A DNA stretch of 64,000 nucleotides. It comes from Streptomyces sp. T12 (GTDB lineage: Bacteria; Actinomycetota; Actinomycetes; Streptomycetales; Streptomycetaceae). Under the pieces are notes generated by a model. That model saw nothing but the letters and a program-made list of their open reading frames with translations, was not told the origin of the DNA and searched no databases. Shown piece after piece: positions 25,735 through 34,427 of this stretch. Each line of letters opens with the position of its first letter. Within the stretch, counting starts at the first letter, position 1. Location of the stretch: assembly GCF_028736035.1 (NCBI RefSeq), contig NZ_CP117866.1, positions 9,527,001-9,591,000 on the forward strand, given 5' to 3'. The position numbers were made by a program, and so were the translations under genes.

Positions 25735-28061
25735 CAGCGCCCACCACCACACGGGCGGTGCGCCGCCGCGTCACCGTGCGCGGCACGGTGCAGGGCGTGG
25801 GCTTCCGCCCGTACGTGCACCGCCTGGCCACCGACTTGATGCTGGCCGGGTTCGTGAGCAACACGGCGTACGGCGTGCTCATCGAGGTGGAGGGCACGGA
25901 TGACGGCGTGGGCCGCTTCTGCGACCGGCTGGCCGCCGAGCCTCCGCCGCTGGCCGCCGTCACCGGCATCGGCGTCGAGGACGTGCCCGTCACGGGCGCC
26001 GACGACGCCTTCACGATCCGCTCCACCGAGCAGTCCCCGGGGCGCACCCTGCTCCCACCCGACACCGCGACCTGCGCCGACTGCCTGCGTGAGCTGGCCG
26101 ACCCGGGCGACCGCCGGCACCGGCACCCCTTCGTCACCTGCACCCACTGCGGGCCCCGCTTCACCATCGCCACCGGGATGCCGTACGACCGGGCGGTCAC
26201 GACCATGACCGGCTTCCCGATGTGTCCCGCCTGCGCCCGGGAGTACGGCGATCCCGGCGACCGCCGCTTCCACGCCCAGCCCGTGGCGTGCCCCGACTGC
26301 GGTCCCCGGCTGCGCCTGGTGCCCGCGGCCGGCAGCGGCATCCGCCCCGCCCGTGACGCCGGCGCGCTGACGGCGGCCCGGGAGCTGCTGGCCGCCGGAC
26401 GGATCGTCGCCGTGAAGGGCCTCGGCGGCTACCACCTGGCGTGCGACGCCACCGACGCACGGGCCGTCGACGCACTGCGCACCCGCAAGGCCCGGGGCGG
26501 CAAGCCCTTCGCGGTGATGTGCGCGGACCTTGCCCACGCGGAGCGGCTCGCCGTGGTCTCCGCGGCCGAGCGCGCCGCCCTCACCGGTCCCCGGCGCCCC
26601 ATCGTCCTGTTGCGCCGACGTTCGTCGAACCTCGCCTCCGGCGTGTGCCCCGGCAGCCCCCACCTCGGCGTGATGCTGCCCTACACCCCCGTACACACTC
26701 TGCTGTTCGGGCTGCCCGGCGATCGTCCGGGCCCGTGGGTGCTGGTCATGACCAGCGGCAACCGCTCGGGGGAGCCGATCGTCACGGATGACGAAGAGGC
26801 GCTCACGCGGCTGGCCGGACTGGCCGACGCCTGGCTCGCCCACGACCGTGCCGTCGCCTCGCCGTGCGACGACTCCCTGCTGCGCGTCCGCCCCGACGGA
26901 ACCGAACAGGTGCTGCGCCGCTCACGCGGGTACGTACCCCGACCGCTGCGTCTGCCCGTTGCGGTACGCCCCGCCCTCGCGGTGGGCGGCGACCTGAAGA
27001 ACGCGCCGTGCGTCGGCGAGGGCGATCACGCCTGGTTCGGCCCGCACATCGGCGACATGGGAGACCTGACCACCCTGGAGGCCGCGCGGCGGGCGGAGTC
27101 GCACCTGCGGCGTCTGACCGGCGTGAGCCCCGAACTCGTCGCCGCCGACCGGCACCCGGGCTACCACTCGTCGCGGTGGGCCCGGCAGCGCGCTCTCCAA
27201 CTCCCCCCGGCCACGCCCGTGTTCGTCCAGCACCACCACGCGCACCTCGCCTCCACCATGGCCGAGCACGGCCTCGACGGCAGTACACCCGTGATCGGCG
27301 TCGCGTTCGACGGCACCGGTTACGGCGACGACGGCACCGTGTGGGGCGGCGAGATCCTGATCGCCGACTACACCGGCTACCGGCGCTTCGCCCACCTGAC
27401 CCCCGCCCCGCTGCCCGGCGGTGACGCGGGGGTGGCCAACCCGTACCGTCTGGCGCTGGCGCGGCTGTGGGCCGCAGGCGTGCGGTGGGACCCGGACCTG
27501 CCCTGCGTCGCCGCCTGCGTGCCGCAGGAACTGGCGCTCCTGGAACGGCAGTTGAACCGCGGCCTGGTCTGCGTGCCGACCTCCAGCATGGGTCGGCTCT
27601 TCGACGCCGTGTCGTCCCTCGTGGGCGTCTGCCACCGTGCCGGATACGAGGCCCAGGCCGCCCTGGAGCTGGAGGCCGCGGCCGCTTCCGCCTGGGGTGC
27701 CGACGCCTCGGCGTACGCCTTCGGTGTCACCGCGGGCGCGTGCGATCCGGCGCCCGTGCTGAGCGCGATCGTCGCCGACCTGCGGCGCGGCACCCCGGCA
27801 CCGGTGATGGCCGCGCGCTTCCACCGCGGCGTCGCCCGCGCCGTCGCGGAGATCTGCCGGCACGCACGCCGGGCCACCGGCCTGACCACCGCGGCCCTGA
27901 GCGGCGGTGTCTTCGCCAACGCGCTGCTGGAGGAGGAGTGCGCGGCGCTGCTCGCCCGCGACGGCTTCGCGGTCCTGCGCCACGGCGAAGTACCCCCGAA
28001 CGACGGCGGGTTGGCCCTCGGCCAGCTGATGGTCGCGGCACACGAACGACAGAAGGAGTGA
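25731..28061 (+). CDS. hypF: Carbamoyltransferase HypF
   Basis: 776 aa from GTG at 25731. Domains in order: acylphosphatase (RGTVQGVGFRPYVHRL, residues 10-95), two zinc fingers (CADCLREL ... CTHCGPRF ... CPACAREY ... CPDCGPRL, 105-200), YrdC-like (RIVAVKGLGGYHLACDA, 210-390) and Kae1-like (VQHHHAHLASTMAEHGL, 400-776). It converts carbamoyl phosphate and ATP to carbamoyl-adenylate and loads HypE, the first step of cyanide-ligand synthesis. Normal length and complete. It is 3 nt from hypC. Confidence 0.95.
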   Translation: MTAPTTTRAVRRRVTVRGTVQGVGFRPYVHRLATDLMLAGFVSNTAYGVLIEVEGTDDGVGRFCDRLAAEPPPLAAVTGIGVEDVPVTGADDAFTIRSTEQSPGRTLLPPDTATCADCLRELADPGDRRHRHPFVTCTHCGPRFTIATGMPYDRAVTTMTGFPMCPACAREYGDPGDRRFHAQPVACPDCGPRLRLVPAAGSGIRPARDAGALTAARELLAAGRIVAVKGLGGYHLACDATDARAVDALRTRKARGGKPFAVMCADLAHAERLAVVSAAERAALTGPRRPIVLLRRRSSNLASGVCPGSPHLGVMLPYTPVHTLLFGLPGDRPGPWVLVMTSGNRSGEPIVTDDEEALTRLAGLADAWLAHDRAVASPCDDSLLRVRPDGTEQVLRRSRGYVPRPLRLPVAVRPALAVGGDLKNAPCVGEGDHAWFGPHIGDMGDLTTLEAARRAESHLRRLTGVSPELVAADRHPGYHSSRWARQRALQLPPATPVFVQHHHAHLASTMAEHGLDGSTPVIGVAFDGTGYGDDGTVWGGEILIADYTGYRRFAHLTPAPLPGGDAGVANPYRLALARLWAAGVRWDPDLPCVAACVPQELALLERQLNRGLVCVPTSSMGRLFDAVSSLVGVCHRAGYEAQAALELEAAAASAWGADASAYAFGVTAGACDPAPVLSAIVADLRRGTPAPVMAARFHRGVARAVAEICRHARRATGLTTAALSGGVFANALLEEECAALLARDGFAVLRHGEVPPNDGGLALGQLMVAAHERQKE

Positions 28062-28064
28062 CCC

Positions 28065-28346
28065 ATGTGTCTGGCAGTGCCCGGCAAGGTCGTGGCCATC
28101 GATGACAGCGCGGATCCGCTCACCGGGCTGATCGACTTCGGTGGTGTGCAGAAGCAGGCATGTCTGGAGTACGTGCCCGAGGTGCGGGTGGGCGAGTACG
28201 TCATCGTGCACGTCGGGTTCGCGCTCCAGCGTCTGGACGAGGAGTCGGCTCTGGCCTCCCTGAAGCTCTTCGAGGAACTGGGGCTGCTGGAGGAGGAGTT
28301 CGGGGACGCCTGGGAGCAGGCGGCGAAGGAGGCGGGAACCGCATGA
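28065..28346 (+). CDS. hypC: Hydrogenase assembly chaperone HypC
   Basis: 93 aa beginning [13 protein letters not shown], where the post-Met Cys2 is the iron-binding residue of HypC/HupF chaperones. [20 protein letters not shown] and [18 protein letters not shown] follow the family pattern. The extra acidic C-terminus is modest. HypC carries the Fe(CN)2CO unit with HypD. An ATGA overlap couples it to hypD. Confidence 0.94.
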   Translation: MCLAVPGKVVAIDDSADPLTGLIDFGGVQKQACLEYVPEVRVGEYVIVHVGFALQRLDEESALASLKLFEELGLLEEEFGDAWEQAAKEAGTA

Positions 28347-29485
28347 AATACATCGACGAGTTCAACGACCCGGATCTGGCCCGGCGGCTGCTGGACGAGA
28401 TCAGCGCCACTGCCACCCGGCCATGGGCCCTGATGGAGGTGTGCGGCGGCCAGACCCACTCCATCATCCGGCACGGCATCGACCAACTGCTGCCCGAACA
28501 GGTGGAGTTGATCCACGGCCCCGGCTGCCCCGTCTGCGTCACCCCGCTGGAGGTCATCGACAAGGCACTGGAGATCGCCGCGCGACCCGGGGTGATCTTC
28601 TGCTCCTTCGGCGACATGCTCCGCGTCCCGGGCACCGACCGCGACCTGTTCCGGGTCAAGGGCGAGGGCGGCGACGTACGCGTGGTCTACTCACCGCTCG
28701 ACGCCCTGGAGCTGGCCCGCCGCAACCCGGACCGAGAAGTGGTGTTCTTCGCCATCGGCTTCGAGACCACCGCCCCCGCCAACGCGATGGCCGTGCACCA
28801 GGCCCGCCGCCTGAGCCTGACCAACTTCAGCCTGCTGGTGTCCCATGTGCGGGTGCCCCCGGCCATCGAGGCCATCATGACGGCCCCCGCCTGCCGGGTG
28901 CAGGGCTTCCTGGCCGCCGGACATGTGTGCAGCGTGATGGGCACGGCCGAGTACCCCGAACTCGCCGAGCGCTTCCGCGTACCGCTCGTGGTGACCGGCT
29001 TCGAACCGCTGGACATCCTCGAGGGCATCCGCCGGGCGGTGCGCCAACTGGAGCGCGGTGAGCACCGGGTGGAGAACGCGTACGAGCGTGCCGTACGCGC
29101 GGACGGCAACCCGGCCGCCGTACGCATGATCGAGGAGGTGTTCGAGGTCACCGACCGGAACTGGCGCGGCATCGGGCTCATCCCGCTGAGCGGCTGGCGG
29201 CTGACCGAGGCGTTCCGCGCGTACGACGCCGAGCACCGCTTCGACGTCACCGACATCCGCACCGAAGAGCCCGCCGAATGCCGCGCCGGCGAGGTGCTGC
29301 AGGGGCTGATCAAGCCGACCGAGTGCGCCGCGTTCGGCACCACCTGCACCCCGCGTACCCCGCTCGGCGCGACCATGGTCTCCAGCGAGGGCGCCTGCGC
29401 CGCCTACTACCTGTACCGCCGGATGAACGGCCCGACGGCGCAGGCCGGCCAGGCCCCCCGCGAGGAGATGAACCCCGTTGCCTGA
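28343..29485 (+). CDS. hypD: Hydrogenase iron-ligand scaffold HypD
   Basis: 380 aa. Motifs: [37 protein letters not shown], and cluster-binding cysteines toward the C-terminus ([20 protein letters not shown] ... [20 protein letters not shown]). HypD holds a [4Fe-4S] cluster and redox thiols and, with HypC, builds the Fe(CN)2CO moiety. The start overlaps the hypC stop, and the end overlaps the hypE start by 8 nt. Confidence 0.95.
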   Translation: MKYIDEFNDPDLARRLLDEISATATRPWALMEVCGGQTHSIIRHGIDQLLPEQVELIHGPGCPVCVTPLEVIDKALEIAARPGVIFCSFGDMLRVPGTDRDLFRVKGEGGDVRVVYSPLDALELARRNPDREVVFFAIGFETTAPANAMAVHQARRLSLTNFSLLVSHVRVPPAIEAIMTAPACRVQGFLAAGHVCSVMGTAEYPELAERFRVPLVVTGFEPLDILEGIRRAVRQLERGEHRVENAYERAVRADGNPAAVRMIEEVFEVTDRNWRGIGLIPLSGWRLTEAFRAYDAEHRFDVTDIRTEEPAECRAGEVLQGLIKPTECAAFGTTCTPRTPLGATMVSSEGACAAYYLYRRMNGPTAQAGQAPREEMNPVA

Positions 29486-30548
29486 ACTCGCCGACACGAC
29501 CGTCGACCCCGCGAACTGGACCTGCCCCGCCCCGCTGCGCGACCAGCCCCTCGTGGTGATGGGACACGGCGGAGGCGGCGCCCTGTCCGCCGAGCTGATG
29601 GAGCAGATCTTCGCCCCCGCCTACGGCAACCCCACCCTCGCCGCGCTCGCCGACTCCGCCGTCCTCGAACTGGGCGGCGCCCGGCTGGCGTTCTCCACCG
29701 ACGCCTACGTGGTCAGGCCGCTGTTCTTCCCCGGTGGCAGCCTCGGCGACCTCGCGGTCAACGGCACCGTCAACGACCTGGCGATGAGCGGTGCCCGGCC
29801 CGCCTACCTGTCCGCCGCCTTCGTCCTGGAAGAGGGCGTGGAGCTGACCGTCGTCGAGCGGATCGCGCGCACCATGGGGACCGCGGCCGAGGCGGCCGGG
29901 GTCGTCGTGGCCACGGGCGACACCAAGGTGGTGGAATCCGGGCACGGCGACGGCGTGTACGTCACCACCGCCGGGGTGGGACTCGTCCCCGAGGGCGTGG
30001 ACATCCGGCCCCAGCGTGCGCGGCCCGGTGACGCCGTCATCGTCAGCGGGCCGATCGGCCTGCACGGCGTGGCGATCATGAGCGTGCGCGAGGGGCTGGA
30101 GTTCGGCGTCGAGATCGCCAGCGACACCGCGCCGCTGGCGGACCTGGTGGCGGCGATGCTCGCGGTCACCCCGGACGTCCATGTGCTGCGCGACCCCACC
30201 CGGGGCGGTCTGGCCGCGTCCCTCAACGAGATCGCCCGGGCCTCGGGAACGGGCGTCCGGTTGCGCGAGCGGGCCATCCCGGTGCCGGACGCCGTCGCGA
30301 ACGCCTGCGGCTTCCTGGGGCTCGACCCCCTCTACGTCGCCAACGAGGGCCGGCTCGTCGCGTTCGTGCCCCCTTCGGCGGCGGAGGAGGTCCTCGCGGC
30401 CATGCGCGCCCACCCGCAGGGCACCGGCGCCACGCTGATCGGGGAGTGCGTCGCCGAGCACCCCGGCATGGTCGTGGTCGCCACCGGCCTCGGCGGGACC
30501 CGGGTGGTGGACCTGCCGCTCGGTGAGCAGCTACCGCGGATCTGCTGA
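29478..30548 (+). CDS. hypE: Hydrogenase cyanide-ligand synthesis protein HypE
   Basis: 356 aa from TTG at 29478, inside the end of hypD. It is a PurM/AIR-synthase-like ATPase: [48 protein letters not shown] and [15 protein letters not shown]. The C-terminus is PRIC, whose terminal Cys carries the carbamoyl group that is dehydrated to thiocyanate. It is the last gene of the rightward operon; a hairpin follows. Confidence 0.95.
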   Translation: MPELADTTVDPANWTCPAPLRDQPLVVMGHGGGGALSAELMEQIFAPAYGNPTLAALADSAVLELGGARLAFSTDAYVVRPLFFPGGSLGDLAVNGTVNDLAMSGARPAYLSAAFVLEEGVELTVVERIARTMGTAAEAAGVVVATGDTKVVESGHGDGVYVTTAGVGLVPEGVDIRPQRARPGDAVIVSGPIGLHGVAIMSVREGLEFGVEIASDTAPLADLVAAMLAVTPDVHVLRDPTRGGLAASLNEIARASGTGVRLRERAIPVPDAVANACGFLGLDPLYVANEGRLVAFVPPSAAEEVLAAMRAHPQGTGATLIGECVAEHPGMVVVATGLGGTRVVDLPLGEQLPRIC

Positions 30549-30562
30549 TCCGTGCACACCAG

Positions 30563-30595
30563 GGCCCCGCCGGAGCAGCGAGCTGCGGCGGGGCC
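30563..30595. terminator. Two-way terminator between hypE and hypA
   Basis: A 10-bp perfect stem GGCCCCGCCG / CGGCGGGGCC with a partly self-pairing loop, lying in the 65-bp space between the convergent hydrogenase operons. Confidence 0.7.
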
Positions 30596-30613
30596 TGCGC
30601 TGTGTCAGCCGTG

Positions 30614-30952
30614 TCAGTCGATCCCGATGATCTCCAGTTCCCGGCCACTGCGCAGCTCGGTGGAGGGCTGGTCGCAGCGCGGGCACCAGAAGAACGGCGG
30701 CATGCCCACCGGGAACTCCTTGGCGCACGGGCCGCAGTAGGCCTGCGCGGGGACCTCCTCGACCACGAGCCGGGCGGCAGCGAGAGGGGTGCCGTCACGG
30801 GCCACCTCGAAGGCGAAGTCCAGCGCGTCGGGGACGACTCCCGCCAGCTCGCCGACCCGGACGGTCACCGCCGAGACGGTGTCCGTCCCGTCCGCCCGGG
30901 CGAGTTCGTCGGCCCGCTCGATGATCGCCGTCGCGATCGACAACTCGTGCAC
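30614..30952 (-). CDS. hypA: Nickel metallochaperone HypA
   Basis: 112 aa from GTG at 30952, giving the MHELS N-terminus whose His2 binds nickel. AVTVRVGELAGVVPDALDFA is typical, and zinc is held by CGPC and CPRC (residues near 75-95). It partners HypB in nickel delivery. It is the last gene of the leftward structural operon, 8 nt after a tiny membrane protein. Confidence 0.93.
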   Translation of the reverse strand: MHELSIATAIIERADELARADGTDTVSAVTVRVGELAGVVPDALDFAFEVARDGTPLAAARLVVEEVPAQAYCGPCAKEFPVGMPPFFWCPRCDQPSTELRSGRELEIIGID

Positions 30953-30959
30953 GACCGGC

Positions 30960-31154
30960 TCACGGGTAGCGGCGGCCCGCGCGCAGGCCGCCGGCCATCC
31001 GCCAGATCCGCATCTCGCGCCGCAGGCTCGGGAGCTCCCGGACGAACAGTGCCACGGCCACGGCACCCGCCAGAGCGGCCTCGGCCATCAGCACCCGTTG
31101 CCCCGTCCTCCCGGCTTCCGCGACAGCCGTTCTCCCTGCTGGTTGGACCTTCAT
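30960..31154 (-). CDS. Tiny membrane protein of the hydrogenase operon (DUF6893-like)
   Basis: 64 aa from ATG at 31154 with GGGAG upstream; an internal ATG (MAEAALAG) would give 42 aa. One helix (AEAALAGAVAVALFVRELPS) is followed by LRREMRIWRMAGGLRAG. The hydrophobic helix plus LP-L-R-M pattern resembles very short actinobacterial proteins annotated DUF6893. It is embedded between operon genes with 8- and 22-nt gaps, so it is probably expressed. Function unknown. Confidence 0.6.
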   Translation of the reverse strand: MKVQPAGRTAVAEAGRTGQRVLMAEAALAGAVAVALFVRELPSLRREMRIWRMAGGLRAGRRYP

Positions 31155-31176
31155 TCAGACGACTCCCTGTCGTTCC

Positions 31177-31383
31177 TCATCCCGGCGGGATGTTCGGCAT
31201 GACGTCCAGGAGAGCGTCGTGCCGCTTCCAATGGATCCCGGTGGAGCGGCGTGCGTCGGCGGTGCCGTCCTTGTGGTGCCCTTTCTGCTGCTCGTACGGC
31301 CCTCTGTTGCCCTGGTGCATACCGCGCACATGCCCGGTCGAGTCGGGCTTGGCCTGCCGTCGGCCGACCCTGATGCTGCCCAT
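31177..31383 (-). CDS. 68-aa basic protein of the hydrogenase operon
   Basis: ATG at 31383 is preceded by a strong AAGGAGAG at good spacing. The product is soluble, basic and rich in Gly, His and Arg (GSIRVGRRQAKPDSTGHVRG, HQGNRGPYEQQKGHHKDG) and ends DALLDVMPNIPPG. It has no hydrophobic segment or cysteine, and no family is recognised. Its fixed place between DUF5947 and HypA genes, with its own ribosome site, argues it is a real accessory gene. Confidence 0.6.
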   Translation of the reverse strand: MGSIRVGRRQAKPDSTGHVRGMHQGNRGPYEQQKGHHKDGTADARRSTGIHWKRHDALLDVMPNIPPG

Positions 31384-31427
31384 GGGGTGCTCTCCTTCCT
31401 CGCCTCCGTGCCACGGAGGGCTCGGGT

Positions 31428-32024
31428 TCACGGACGCTCGGTGAGGTCCTCGAAGAACCGCTCGACGGCCGGCCAGACCCGGCCGCCGCCGGACAGGCCC
31501 TGCCATTCCCGGCGTACGACGGCGACCATCCGGTAGCAGTCGTCGACGGGCACGATCCAGTGGTGGTCGAGGCCGTGCACGGTGTTCACGAGCAGGGCCT
31601 CCACGTCCGGTGCGATGGAGGCCAGCTGCGGACACGCCGCGACCATCCGCTGCCAGGCCGCCGCGTCCACCTCCCATCGCATGGCCCCGGCCGGGCTCGG
31701 GCCCTCGGCGGTGACCGTGCCGTCGGCCCGGGGCACGAAGAAGACCAGGCCCACGGGCACGCCCAGGACCTCAGTGTCCACCCGGGGGAGCCGGATCCGC
31801 CTGCGGGGAACGAGCCGGTGGCGCCCCTCGCCCGCACCGCTGTCGGCGAACAGCACCGAGCAGGGGCCGCAGGCACAGCGCACCTGCTCCTCCCCGGTGT
31901 CGTACAGGTGAGCGTGCTCGTCGGGCACCGGCGCGGCGCACAGGTCGCACCGCTCCGCGTCGGCCGCCACGGTCAGGTCGGCCGAGGAGCGGATGAGGCG
32001 GGCCAGGGCTCCGTCCATGGTCAC
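31428..32024 (-). CDS. DUF5947 hydrogenase-associated protein
   Basis: 198 aa from GTG at 32024, overlapping the NifU-like stop by 4 nt. Cysteines in CDLCAAPV and VRCACGPCSVLFAD form a CxxC...CxCxxC group suited to zinc or iron. Then come a beta-rich middle (GLVFFVPRADGTVTAEGPSP) and DCYRMVAVVRREWQGLSGG near the end. DUF5947 genes are found in actinobacterial hydrogenase operons. The biochemical role is unknown; a cluster-assembly or electron-transfer helper is plausible. Confidence 0.75.
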   Translation of the reverse strand: MTMDGALARLIRSSADLTVAADAERCDLCAAPVPDEHAHLYDTGEEQVRCACGPCSVLFADSGAGEGRHRLVPRRRIRLPRVDTEVLGVPVGLVFFVPRADGTVTAEGPSPAGAMRWEVDAAAWQRMVAACPQLASIAPDVEALLVNTVHGLDHHWIVPVDDCYRMVAVVRREWQGLSGGGRVWPAVERFFEDLTERP

Positions 32025-32575
32025 CGCGCACCTCGGCGGGTCAGCGTGGTCAGGGGTACGAATGCCGGAGCGGCGCTCTGCACCGGCTCCACGGCGGTGA
32101 GCTCCGGCGCGACGGCGAGCACTGCCTCCCGGACCACGGCGGTGACGTCGGCCGACCCTCCGCCGCACCCGGAACCGCAACCGCCGCCCGCCGTCAGCCG
32201 GACCTGGCCCACTTCACCCTGCACGCCCGCCCACTCCACGTCGCCGCCGCGTTCCCGCACCGCGGGCCGCAGCCGTTCGACCGCGCGGGCCGCCCGGCGC
32301 TCGACGGGCTCCGGGTGGATGGCGTGCAGCACCAGCAGATGCCCCAACAGCTCGTCGTCGGCGAGGCGTTCGGCCAGCTGCCCGTCCGCGAGGTCCATGA
32401 CCCGGGCCAGCGCCTCGCCGTAGACCTCGGTGAGCAGCCGTACGGACTCCACGGCGGAGCGGGTGATGGGGCCCGGGGCGGCCTCGAGGCCTTCCAGCAG
32501 CTCGTCGAGCCGGGCCAGCCGGGCCTCGACGGCCGGGTCCGCGAGCCGCCCGGCGGGGGCCCCGGCCTCAGCCAT
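32021..32575 (-). CDS. NifU-like C-terminal-domain protein
   Basis: 184 aa. A helical N-terminal half (ARLDELLEGLEAAPGPITRS; DGQLAERLADDELLGHLLVL) precedes a NifU-type alpha/beta domain (WAGVQGEVGQVRLTAGGG then CGSGCGGGSADVTAVVREAV). The thiol motif is CGSGC, three residues between cysteines instead of the usual two. NifU domains hold and pass iron-sulfur clusters. Its position directly after the hydrogenase subunits, overlapping the large-subunit stop by 8 nt, suggests it loads clusters on the small subunit. Confidence 0.78.
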   Translation of the reverse strand: MAEAGAPAGRLADPAVEARLARLDELLEGLEAAPGPITRSAVESVRLLTEVYGEALARVMDLADGQLAERLADDELLGHLLVLHAIHPEPVERRAARAVERLRPAVRERGGDVEWAGVQGEVGQVRLTAGGGCGSGCGGGSADVTAVVREAVLAVAPELTAVEPVQSAAPAFVPLTTLTRRGAR

Positions 32576-34361
32576 GGTTCGCTCCGTACGTCGGCGAGTG
32601 CAGGGTGGTCAGCGTCCTGCCCTTGCCGACGTACATGTGCACCCCGCACGGCAGACACGGGTCGAAGCTGCGGACGGTGCGCATGATGTCGACGCCCTTG
32701 AAGTCGTCCGGGCCGTTCTCCTCGAAGATCGGCTGCCCCTGGACGGCGTCCTCGTACGGGCCGGGGGTGCCGAACTTGTCGCGGGGGCTGGCGTTCCACG
32801 GGGTGGGCGGGTACGGGTGGTAGTTGGCGATCTTCTTGTCCTTGATCACCAGGTGGTGGGAGAGGACACCGCGCACCGCCTCGTGGAAGCCGCAGCCGAT
32901 CGCCTCGTCCGGCACCTCGAAGTTCTCGAACACCTTGGTGTCGCCGGCCCGCACCAGCCCCATGGCCTCTTCCAGGAACTGCAGGGCCATGGCGGCCGCG
33001 TAGGCGACGAAGTACGGCCGGGCGCGGTCCCGTTCGATGGTGTTGCTCCACTTCGGGATGCGCCACTCCAGGGTGGTCTCCGGCAGCGTCTCGCCCTTGG
33101 GCAGCGAGATGCGCACGCTGTGGCCGGTGGCCTTGATGTACGGGGTTTCGACCAGGCCGCTCAGCGCGGTCGACCACAGCCGGGCGAGCGGGCCGCCGCC
33201 GGTGTCCAGGGCGAGGTGGTCCCCGGTGCGCCCGTCGAGCCAGCGCGGGCTCATCACCCAGCTGTACTTGCCGTCGAAGTCGCGCTTCTGCGGCACCGGG
33301 ACGGTGGTCTGGTTCCACGGGTGGCGCATGTCGACCGGGTTGCCGAGCGGGTCGTGGGTGACGAAGGGCTCCTCGCCCACCCAGTCCTCGTAGTAGGAGC
33401 TGCCCAGCATGATGCGCAGGCCGAGGTTGATGTCGACGAGGTCGTTGGTGACCAGCTCGCCGTCGACGACGACGCCCGGGGTGACGTACATCGCCCTGCC
33501 CCACCGGTTCATGTTCTCGTAGCGGTAGTCGACGACGTCGGGGTCCTGGAAGGCGCCCCAGCAGCCCAGCAGGATGCGGCGCCGGCCGACCTCCTCGTAG
33601 CCGGGCAGCGCCTCGTAGAAGAAGTCGAAGACGTCGTCGTTCATCGCGACGGCCTTCTTGACGAAGTCGATGACCCGCATGAGCCGGCTGAGGTAGTCGG
33701 TGAAGACGGTCGGCTGCGGCAGCGTGCCGACGCCACCGGGGTAGAGCGTGGAGGGGTGGACGTGCCGCCCCTCCATCAGGCAGAACATCTCACGGGTGAC
33801 CCGGCTGACCTTCAGGGCCTCCTTGTAGACCTCGCCCTCGAACGGGTTGAACGCCTTCATGATGTCGGCGATCGTGCGGTAGCCGTGGATGTCCCCGCGG
33901 GGCGCGTCGGTGCGTTCGGCGCGGGCCAGCAGACCGGGGTTGGTGGCCTTGACCATCGCCTCGCAGAAGTCCACGAACACCAGGTTGTCCTGGAAGATCG
34001 TGTGGTCGAACATGTACTCGGCCGCTTCGCCGAGGTTGACGATGTGCTCGGCCAGCCGGGGCGGCTTGACGCCGTAGGCCATCTGCTGGGCGTAGTCGGA
34101 GCAGGTGGTGTGGTTGTCGCCGCAGATGCCGCAGATGCGCGAGGTGATGAAGCCCGCGTCCCGGGGGTCCTTGCCCTTCATGAACACCGAGTAGCCGCGG
34201 AAGAGCGACGAGGTGCTGTGGCACTCCACGACTTCCCGGTTGGCGAAGTCGATCTTCGTGTAGATGCCCAGGTTGCCGATGATCCGGGTGATCGGATCCC
34301 AGGACATGTCCACGATCTGCGCCGGCTTGCGTCCCGTGGGCCGGGCCTCGGTTGTGGTCAT
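32568..34361 (-). CDS. [NiFe]-hydrogenase large subunit, group 1h (actinobacterial high-affinity) type
   Basis: 597 aa. The L1 motif SRICGICGDNHTTC (near residue 75) and the C-terminal L2 motif DPCLPCGVHMYVG (near residue 565) give the four cysteines holding Ni and Fe. About 20 residues follow the L2 motif, presumably removed by the protease encoded at 24320. DPCxPCGVH and the neighbouring accessory genes match group 1h enzymes that oxidise atmospheric H2. It lies 66 nt after the small-subunit gene and overlaps the NifU-like gene. No frameshift is seen. Confidence 0.93.
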   Translation of the reverse strand: MTTTEARPTGRKPAQIVDMSWDPITRIIGNLGIYTKIDFANREVVECHSTSSLFRGYSVFMKGKDPRDAGFITSRICGICGDNHTTCSDYAQQMAYGVKPPRLAEHIVNLGEAAEYMFDHTIFQDNLVFVDFCEAMVKATNPGLLARAERTDAPRGDIHGYRTIADIMKAFNPFEGEVYKEALKVSRVTREMFCLMEGRHVHPSTLYPGGVGTLPQPTVFTDYLSRLMRVIDFVKKAVAMNDDVFDFFYEALPGYEEVGRRRILLGCWGAFQDPDVVDYRYENMNRWGRAMYVTPGVVVDGELVTNDLVDINLGLRIMLGSSYYEDWVGEEPFVTHDPLGNPVDMRHPWNQTTVPVPQKRDFDGKYSWVMSPRWLDGRTGDHLALDTGGGPLARLWSTALSGLVETPYIKATGHSVRISLPKGETLPETTLEWRIPKWSNTIERDRARPYFVAYAAAMALQFLEEAMGLVRAGDTKVFENFEVPDEAIGCGFHEAVRGVLSHHLVIKDKKIANYHPYPPTPWNASPRDKFGTPGPYEDAVQGQPIFEENGPDDFKGVDIMRTVRSFDPCLPCGVHMYVGKGRTLTTLHSPTYGANHG

Positions 34362-34427
34362 CGCTGTTACTGCCCCTCGCTGTCGGTCGGTGTCCGTAGG
34401 TCCCCGGTGGGGTGGGTGTCGCGCGGT

